Positions 58,707-64,000 of a DNA stretch of 64,000 bases are shown one piece after another. Origin of the DNA: Bradyrhizobium sp. AZCC 1721 (GTDB lineage: Bacteria > Pseudomonadota > Alphaproteobacteria > Rhizobiales > Xanthobacteraceae); contig NZ_JAZHSB010000001.1 of NCBI RefSeq assembly GCF_036924715.1, positions 1,479,001 through 1,543,000 of the forward strand, in the 5' to 3' direction. The notes under the pieces are model-generated. The model had not been told where the DNA came from, made no database searches, and saw nothing but the letters and a program-made list of their open reading frames with translations. Position numbers and translations under genes: made by a program. Each line of letters starts with the position of its first letter. The stretch's first letter is position 1.

Positions 58707-60476
58707 TTGAGCAGAGAGCATGTAGAGCGGCGACTGGCAGCCATTTTGGCGGCGGATGTCGCGGGCTCTTGCCGCCTCATAGGGGTCGATGAAGAAGGCG
58801 CGCTGGCGCAACTGAAAGCTCTGAGAAAGACGCTTTTCGATCCCAAAATTGCTGATCATCGCGGGCGCATCGTCAAGAACACCGGGGACGGCGCTCTCAT
58901 TGAGTTCGCGAGCGTCGTAGACGCCGTACGCTGCGCTGTCGAAATTCAGCGCGGCATGGCCAAACAAAATTCCGATGTACCGCAGGACAAACGGATTGAA
59001 TTTCGCATCGGCATTCACGTCGGCGATATCATCATTGAAGACGATGATATCTTTGGTGATGGGGTCAATATTGCAGTCCGTCTCGAAGGGATCGCAGAGC
59101 CTGGCGGCATCAGCATTTCCGACGATGCACACCGGCAAGTTCGGGGCAAAGTAAATAGCACCTTTGAGGACATGGGTTCGCATTCTTTGAAGAATATCGC
59201 CGAACCGATGCGGGTCTGGTGCGTTCCAAAAGGTTGCACCGGGATAGATCTGCCGAATCGCCTGCTCGTTGATAACGCTGAACAGCTTGCTCTTCCTGAT
59301 CGGCCTTCCATCGCGGTGTTGCCGTTCCAGAATATGAGTGGTGATCCCGATCAGGATTACTTCGCTGATGGCATGGTGGACGAAATCACCACTGCGTTGT
59401 CACGGTTCAAACCTCTATTCGTGATCTCGCGCAATTCGAGTTTTACCTACAAGGGAAAAGCCGTCGACATTAAGCAGGTCGGACGCGAACTCGGCGTCCG
59501 CTACGTGCTTGAAGGGAGTGTGCGCAAGGCAGCCGGAAAAGTCCGCATCATCGGCCAGTTGATTGATGCCGCCACCGGGTTGCACCTTTGGGCCGATCGA
59601 TTCGAAGGTGATCTGAGCGATATCTTCGCTCTACAGGATCGGATGACCGAAAGTGTCGTCTCTGCCATTGAACCAAAAATGTTTCAAACCGAAATCGATT
59701 TGGCCGCGCGTCGGCCGAAAAACCTCAGCGCTTACGACCTTTGTCTTCGAGCAATACCGCATCTCTATTCATTTACTCGGGGCGGATCGGCCGAGGCCCT
59801 TCGGCTTGTCTCTCGCGCATTGGAGATTGACCCTCAGTATGGCTTTGCTGCAACCCTTGCAGGAAGTGGTCACCTCCAAAATGTCACTCAGGGGTGGGCG
59901 ACCGATCCGAAGTCGGAAACTGCCGAAGGATTGCGGCTTCTCCGGTTGGCACTCAGCATCGATGGGAACGACCACTTGGCATTGAGCATGCTTGGCTACG
60001 CAGCGGCCTGGTCTGGCGATTTCGATACTGCAAGGGAGATGGTGGACCGTGCGGTCGCCCTGAATCCCAATGCAGCCTTCGCGTGGGGCCAGCGAGGTTG
60101 GACTTACCGAGTAGCGGGGCAGCCCGAAGAGGCGATCCGCAGCTTTGAGCGCGCCATTCGACTAAGCCCATTTGACCCGTTGCTATTTCTAAGGCTTACA
60201 GAAATGGGCGTTACATTCATCGATCTTGGTCGTTTCGATGAGGCGGTTGCCGCGGTCAAGAAGGCTCTTAGCCAGAACCAGACTTTTGCGGCGTCCTATC
60301 GCTGCCTCACGACGGCCCTGGCTCATCTGGGACGCGAAGCAGAAGCGAGGAAGGCAGCGGCCTGTTTGCTCGAACTCGAACCCGATTTTCGCATTTCTGA
60401 ATGGGTAGCTCGTAGCGGCCGACGGCATGATCAGATCTTTATCGACGGTTTCCGCAAAGCCGGCCTTCCAGAATAA
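58707..60476 (+). CDS. class III adenylate/guanylate cyclase with TolB-like and TPR domains
   Basis: A TTG at 58707 has a strong ggggg-ag site 5-6 bases upstream and begins SREHVERRLAAILAADVAG. The 589-residue product has a cyclase catalytic domain (AADVAGS with metal Asp; NTGDGALIEF; DIFGDGVNIAVRLEG), then the FlgO/TolB-like region (PSIAVLPFQNMSGDPDQDYF and GVRYVLEGSVRK), then tetratricopeptide repeats to the end. It makes a cyclic nucleotide, with TPRs likely as the sensor or partner interface. Large families of this type are typical of Bradyrhizobium. Appears intact. Confidence 0.85.
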   Translation: MSREHVERRLAAILAADVAGSCRLIGVDEEGALAQLKALRKTLFDPKIADHRGRIVKNTGDGALIEFASVVDAVRCAVEIQRGMAKQNSDVPQDKRIEFRIGIHVGDIIIEDDDIFGDGVNIAVRLEGIAEPGGISISDDAHRQVRGKVNSTFEDMGSHSLKNIAEPMRVWCVPKGCTGIDLPNRLLVDNAEQLALPDRPSIAVLPFQNMSGDPDQDYFADGMVDEITTALSRFKPLFVISRNSSFTYKGKAVDIKQVGRELGVRYVLEGSVRKAAGKVRIIGQLIDAATGLHLWADRFEGDLSDIFALQDRMTESVVSAIEPKMFQTEIDLAARRPKNLSAYDLCLRAIPHLYSFTRGGSAEALRLVSRALEIDPQYGFAATLAGSGHLQNVTQGWATDPKSETAEGLRLLRLALSIDGNDHLALSMLGYAAAWSGDFDTAREMVDRAVALNPNAAFAWGQRGWTYRVAGQPEEAIRSFERAIRLSPFDPLLFLRLTEMGVTFIDLGRFDEAVAAVKKALSQNQTFAASYRCLTTALAHLGREAEARKAAACLLELEPDFRISEWVARSGRRHDQIFIDGFRKAGLPE

Positions 60477-60699
60477 CGCGCTGTCCGATCTCGCGGTACC
60501 AGCGATTTCATCGATTGGGCGGCGACCCGCGACCTCCACTGTTGGCACCTTTCGCCGGTGCGAGTTGGTCTGGGTCAACGGGTCACAGGTAGGCGTGCGG
60601 TTCGTCACCGAGAAGACAAAAAAGCACCCGGGCAAGAATGACCATCCCGCTCGTGCGCAATAAGTCAATCTTGCAGGACCAGGATGACGAGCGATTCAC

Positions 60700-60927
60700 A
60701 TGCAGCTAGTCTCTTCGCGAACGATCTCCTTCATCGATGTCCCCTCTCTCGCAGTTTTTGAGGCCAAAGAAGCTCTGTTTCATGACGAGGGTAAGGGCTT
60801 CCTCCTCTACCTCTCCGGCGGAGAGGTATCATCAACCGCAAAAGAGCGAGTCGTATTCCTGGAGTTGCGGGAGGCGCTGATATGGTTGAACGAGCCCCCT
60901 GAGGATCGGGGCTCGTTTTGGGCATGA
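60700..60927 (+). CDS. small conserved hypothetical protein
   Basis: The 75-residue product (MQLVSSRTISFIDVPSLAVF, later LFHDEGKGFLLYLSGGE and ELREALIWLNEPPE) has the compact appearance of a conserved soluble protein. A gagcg site lies before the ATG. Function unknown. It is 37 bases upstream of the HD-GYP pseudogene and may be in the same operon. Confidence 0.5.
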   Translation: MQLVSSRTISFIDVPSLAVFEAKEALFHDEGKGFLLYLSGGEVSSTAKERVVFLELREALIWLNEPPEDRGSFWA

Positions 60928-60964
60928 AGACGCGCAAGTAAGTCGCTCAACGGAGACGACCCGC

Positions 60965-61996
60965 ATGTTTGTGCATGTTCTGGCGGATGATGCCGCCAAG
61001 TTGTCCCACCTTTGCGGCATTCTTGACCGCAGATTTCGCGTAGCAGCGGAACGGCTCGACGTCGACGCAAAGCTCTCGCAGGAGTCTCATGCGGTGGTTG
61101 TCCGGGCCGATCTACGTGTCGTCGAAAACATCGCGGCTCTCAAGAAGAGGAGTGCACGCATGGCCAAGGTGCCAAAACGCATATTCCTTGTCGAAGAGCC
61201 GTCCCACGTCTGCATCTCGCAGGCCTATGCCCTGGGAGCCACGCTCGCCCTAACGGGCACAATCAACCGGTCCAAATTGCTCGCTGCGTTGGCCGATCCG
61301 GCAGCCCCAGAATGCTCCTCGCCAACCGGCGCGCCGCAGCAAGACAACGCGGTTGACGTCGCCGCTGCCGCCATTGGATCGATGTTCACCGCGGTGTCGT
61401 TGGGCGAGCCGATAGATGTGATCGGGACGAAAGAAGCTGGCAGGAAAATCGCCGATCGCATCACAGAGCACGGGCTCACTGAATGGCTCACGACCGTGCG
61501 GCGCCATCACGAGGGGACCTACCAGCATTGCCTCCTCGTAACCGGCGTGGCCATCGACTTTGGACTTAGCCTGGGACTACGGCGAACCGATCTTGACCGG
61601 CTGTGCTCCGCCGCCATGTTTCATGATATCGGGCGATCCTGGACAAGCCCGGACGGCTGAACGCCGAGGAGCGCGCACTTATCGAGAGCCATCCGGTGGC
61701 AGGATACGAGTTCCTCAAAGCCCAGACCGGTATTTCCGCCGAGGCCCTGGATGCTGTCCGGCATCATCACGAGTATCTCGATGGCAGCGGATACCCGGAT
61801 GCGCTCTGCGCCGAGAGTATCACCGACATCGTCCGAATGCTGACCATTTCCGACATCTTCGCCGCGCTGATTGAGCACCGGCAATACAAGCCGACCATGC
61901 CCTGGGGCGGAGGCATACGGCATCCTTTCCAGGATTCAGGGAAAATTGGAAACGGCCCTGGTGGCTGCGTTCAAGGACGTCGCGCTGGCCAGGTAG
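60965..61996 (+). pseudogene. HD-GYP-type phosphodiesterase with two frameshifts
   Basis: The N-terminal 130 residues are a degenerate receiver-like region (FVHVLADDAAKLSHLCGILD). HD-GYP motifs follow: HCLLVTGVAIDF and MFHDIG with the HD pair at about 61620, then the frame ends. In another frame ILDKPGRLNAEERALIESHP, RHHHEYLDGSGYP (HHE and GYP motifs) and MLTISDIFAAL follow, and a third frame gives AEAYGILSRIQGKLETALVA and ALAR with a TAG at 61994-61996. About six residues between HDIG and ILDKPG are missing. No active enzyme is expected. Confidence 0.85.
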
Positions 61997-62040
61997 TCCT
62001 TGCGTCGACCGTCGGTCACCGAAAACGAGGCAAAGCCATC

Positions 62041-62250
62041 AGGACGGCTGCTTGCGACATGGCGCGATCATTGGACTCCTTCACCGCATCAAACAGGCGC
62101 TATTATTCACGGGCGCTAGGACGCATGGGCCAAGCTCGGCCGAATCGGGTCAAGCCCGCTGTAGAGGCGCGAATTGTCGAACTGCAGGCCAGCCGTGATG
62201 GCATCCTCAGGATCGCTCAGCAGCTCGGGTATCGATACCACCATGGTGTA
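62041..62250 (+). pseudogene. C-terminal remnant of a resolvase/invertase
   Basis: Reads SLDSFTASNRRYYSRALGRM, then RPNRVKPAVEARIVELQASR and GILRIAQQLGYRYHHGVAGA. The pattern R-RVxxxVEARIxxLxxxxxGILxIAxxLG resembles the C-terminal DNA-binding helix-turn-helix of serine resolvases. Catalytic domain absent. Assignment from pattern only. Confidence 0.4.
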
Positions 62251-62427
62251 GCGGGTGCTCAAGTAGGAGCTGTGGCTTGCCCACCGGAAGGGTCGCTAAG
62301 ACATCGCTAGACACGCTGTGTTTCAAACACTGTTTCAAACACTCCTTTCACCAAACTACGGCTGAGAGTCTAAAAGCGAACCGACACCTTGAGGCCCATT
62401 GGTAATCTTGATGGTACGCAACTGGGG

Positions 62428-62610
62428 ATGCGGGACGCGACCGTGTTGGAAGTGTTGATTACCAGGCGAAGCCCGACCAAGTGGGAATGGCGGGTCTGTG
62501 ACCGCTATGGGGCCACGATTATGGGCGGTTATGAAAGCACCCGACCGGCGGCCAACTACAGGGGGAATCGGGCGCTATTTCTCCTGTTGTCTACCCGCTG
62601 GATTCGGTGA
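62428..62610 (+). CDS. small conserved hypothetical protein
   Basis: The ATG at 62428 follows actgggg. The 60-residue product (ATVLEVLITRRSPTKWEWRV, then CDRYGATIMGGYESTRPAAN) resembles short Bradyrhizobium proteins with the core PxKWEWxVCDxxG...GxExTRxxAxYxGxRALF. Function unknown. Confidence 0.6.
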   Translation: MRDATVLEVLITRRSPTKWEWRVCDRYGATIMGGYESTRPAANYRGNRALFLLLSTRWIR

Positions 62611-62850
62611 TCGCGCAATCCGGACCGGCAAAGTAGGCATAAGGCAGAACACGGACATCGAACAATCAATGCGTTTTCCGTCGTTCTCTTGGAGACGGAA
62701 CCCCTGCCAATGGGTAATTGCCAAATCATCCGGCACTCGGCTGAATGAAGCCATGCGGAGCAAGGCGGTAGTCGCTCTTCTGGGGATCGCGGCAGGTGGA
62801 GCCTACTCGGGAGGCGATGCATCGTTTTTACGAAGAACGATCGTGGATTC

Positions 62851-63622
62851 CTATTCGGCCAAAACGGAATGTAGATCGCCGGAGTTTTGGTTGCCGGAGC
62901 GGCCTAACTGCGAAGCTTCGCTGTATCCAGCGGAAAAAATCTGGTGATATTGGCAGCTCATGACCTTGTAGCACTCACATGCCGCTCCTTCGAGCCGCGG
63001 TCTGTCAATCTCGACCAAGCCCCGCCGGCCGGGTCGTACAGCACCCGACGCCCGTAGTTTGCGCATAATCAGCGTCACTGTCGTTCGTCGTACTCCAAGC
63101 AACTCTGAAAGCGCTTCCTGCGTTAGCAATATAGCATCAGCGTCGATCCTATCGTGAATGTGGAGCAACCATCGGGCCATGCGGGCTTCGACAGGATGCA
63201 GCGCGTTGCAGGCGGCCACATGCTGAAGCTGCATCAACACTGCCCTTGTGTGGGTCTGGACCGCCTGTTTGATGAGGCTGCTCTGACCGAAGGCTGCATG
63301 AAACCTTGATGCGGAGATCTGCGATGCGATCCCCGGCACGCGCACGACCGCCGTGGTAGGAGAATGCGAGGGCCCGAGCACTGACCGCATGCCCACCGCT
63401 CCCTCAGGCCCGATGACGGAGGTTGCTACTGTTTCTCCGTTCGGCATTTCGAGCATGAACGAAATCGTCCCGCTGTGCGGAAAATAGACCTTGTCACTCC
63501 GATCGCACCAGCACCGCGTCTCGTTTGAGCGATATTTGCTCGAAGTAAGGGGCGAGTAAACCAAGGTCCGCTGACGGCAGCCCAGCTAACAGTCGATTAC
63601 CAACGCTCGTATGGCGCTTCAT
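62851..63622 (-). pseudogene. Crp/Fnr-family regulator with one frameshift
   Basis: From ATG 63622: MKRHTSVGNRLLAGLPSADL, GLLAPYFEQISLKRDAVLVR, SE then TGA (63494-63496). In the adjacent frame, DKVYFPHSGTISFMLEMPNG and on continue the cAMP-binding-like domain, followed by the HTH (LLTQEALSELLGVRRTTVTL, IMRKLRASGAVRPGRRGLVE). Removing one base near 63500 restores the normal protein. An internal start at 63564 would lose the first strands. Without it the regulator is probably not functional; DNA-binding part looks intact. Confidence 0.8.
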
Positions 63623-64000
63623 TGTGGCTGGCAATTCCTTCAATGATTATGATTCATTTCGGATTCAAGGTGAGCACGACGGCCTGGATCGAAATCGGTT
63701 GGCGTCGCGCGTTACCAAGAGCACCACGATTTGTCCTCTCGTATTTTTACTTGGGGGCTTTGCTTCTACTTAGGGGCTCGGTCGTAATTCCGTAATATTG
63801 GGCAACCCTTTCAATCTACGCCGGGCACCGCCAACACCGCGGTTTTGAAACGCCCAGCCGCAAGCGGAAAGATCTTCCGCAAGAGGTACACAAGCGGCAA
63901 TCGACGCGCTCTATCGTCCAATCCTGAAACGCTCAGTGCCGATGTCCGAATTTCCCGAAAAGTGCCAAGAGCGTAAATCTCGTATCTTACCCATCACCCA
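63623..64000. other. intergenic region, nothing recognised
   Basis: About 380 bases to the window edge. Moderately AT-rich with no credible gene, RNA or terminator. The promoter of the Crp/Fnr gene should be at its left. Confidence 0.35.

Noticed and set aside
1..64000. CRISPR array or cas genes
   Set aside because: No regularly spaced short repeats and no Cas-like proteins were seen; the repeats present are tandem or dispersed intergenic.
1..64000. Ribosomal RNA genes or further intact tRNA genes
   Set aside because: No rRNA motifs and no other cloverleaf-like sequence found by eye.

Overview
This window is GC-rich alphaproteobacterial DNA. It is most likely a Bradyrhizobium or close relative (Nitrobacteraceae), judged from small families I know mainly from that group: DUF1488, DUF3551, a DUF6074-type N-terminus, tiny coupled membrane proteins, Bradyrhizobium-type serine recombinases and TPR adenylate cyclases. 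It reads as accessory DNA: many truncated or frameshifted genes, a group II intron, two transposase elements, two site-specific recombinases, and a tRNA-Lys(CTT) remnant at the left edge.

Layout. (1) 0-7 kb: small conserved genes, a stand-alone response regulator cut by an amber codon, a SnoaL-like protein, an HSL-type esterase, a Tat-signal amidase and a secreted protein. (2) 7.5-9.5 kb: a group II intron with a frameshifted reverse transcriptase. (3) 9.7-14.4 kb: a HAD dehalogenase with a Tat signal and an aldo/keto reductase, then a mosaic of fragments (CsaA-like, MT-A70 methyltransferase, TOPRIM, ABC substrate-binding, PolB-like exonuclease). (4) 14.5-24 kb: a large serine recombinase and an array of very small genes, many sharing overlapping start and stop codons, ending in a broken rve-type transposase. 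(5) 24.5-26.4 kb: two divergent LuxR-type regulators, one lacking the phosphoacceptor Asp. (6) 27.5-48.7 kb: a large exopolysaccharide island. (7) 49-64 kb: PHA synthase, a PilZ protein, an IS1182-type element, an integrase, a TPR adenylate cyclase and several broken regulators (HD-GYP, Crp/Fnr).

The exopolysaccharide island has the parts of a Wzx/Wzy-type pathway. Sugar-nucleotide enzymes: galE, UDP-glucuronate decarboxylase, GDP-mannose epimerase-like. Initiation: a polyprenyl-phosphate sugar transferase. Assembly: a WecG/TagA transferase and two other glycosyltransferases. Flipping: a Wzx-like protein. Polymerisation and export: an O-antigen-ligase-like polymerase, a Wzz-like chain-length protein and a Wza-like export protein. 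Modification: a NodB-type deacetylase and a secreted beta-helix protein. Its most unusual genes are a flippase fused to a kinase-like domain (35459-37888) and, overlapping it, a nucleotidyltransferase-like domain fused to a thymidylate-kinase-like domain (34075-35517). I infer that these add or use phosphate during polysaccharide export; no such function is shown by the sequence alone.

A degenerate intergenic repeat recurs across the window. The group II intron and the IS1182-type element both lie within copies of it, at nearly the same motif (ttgacc).
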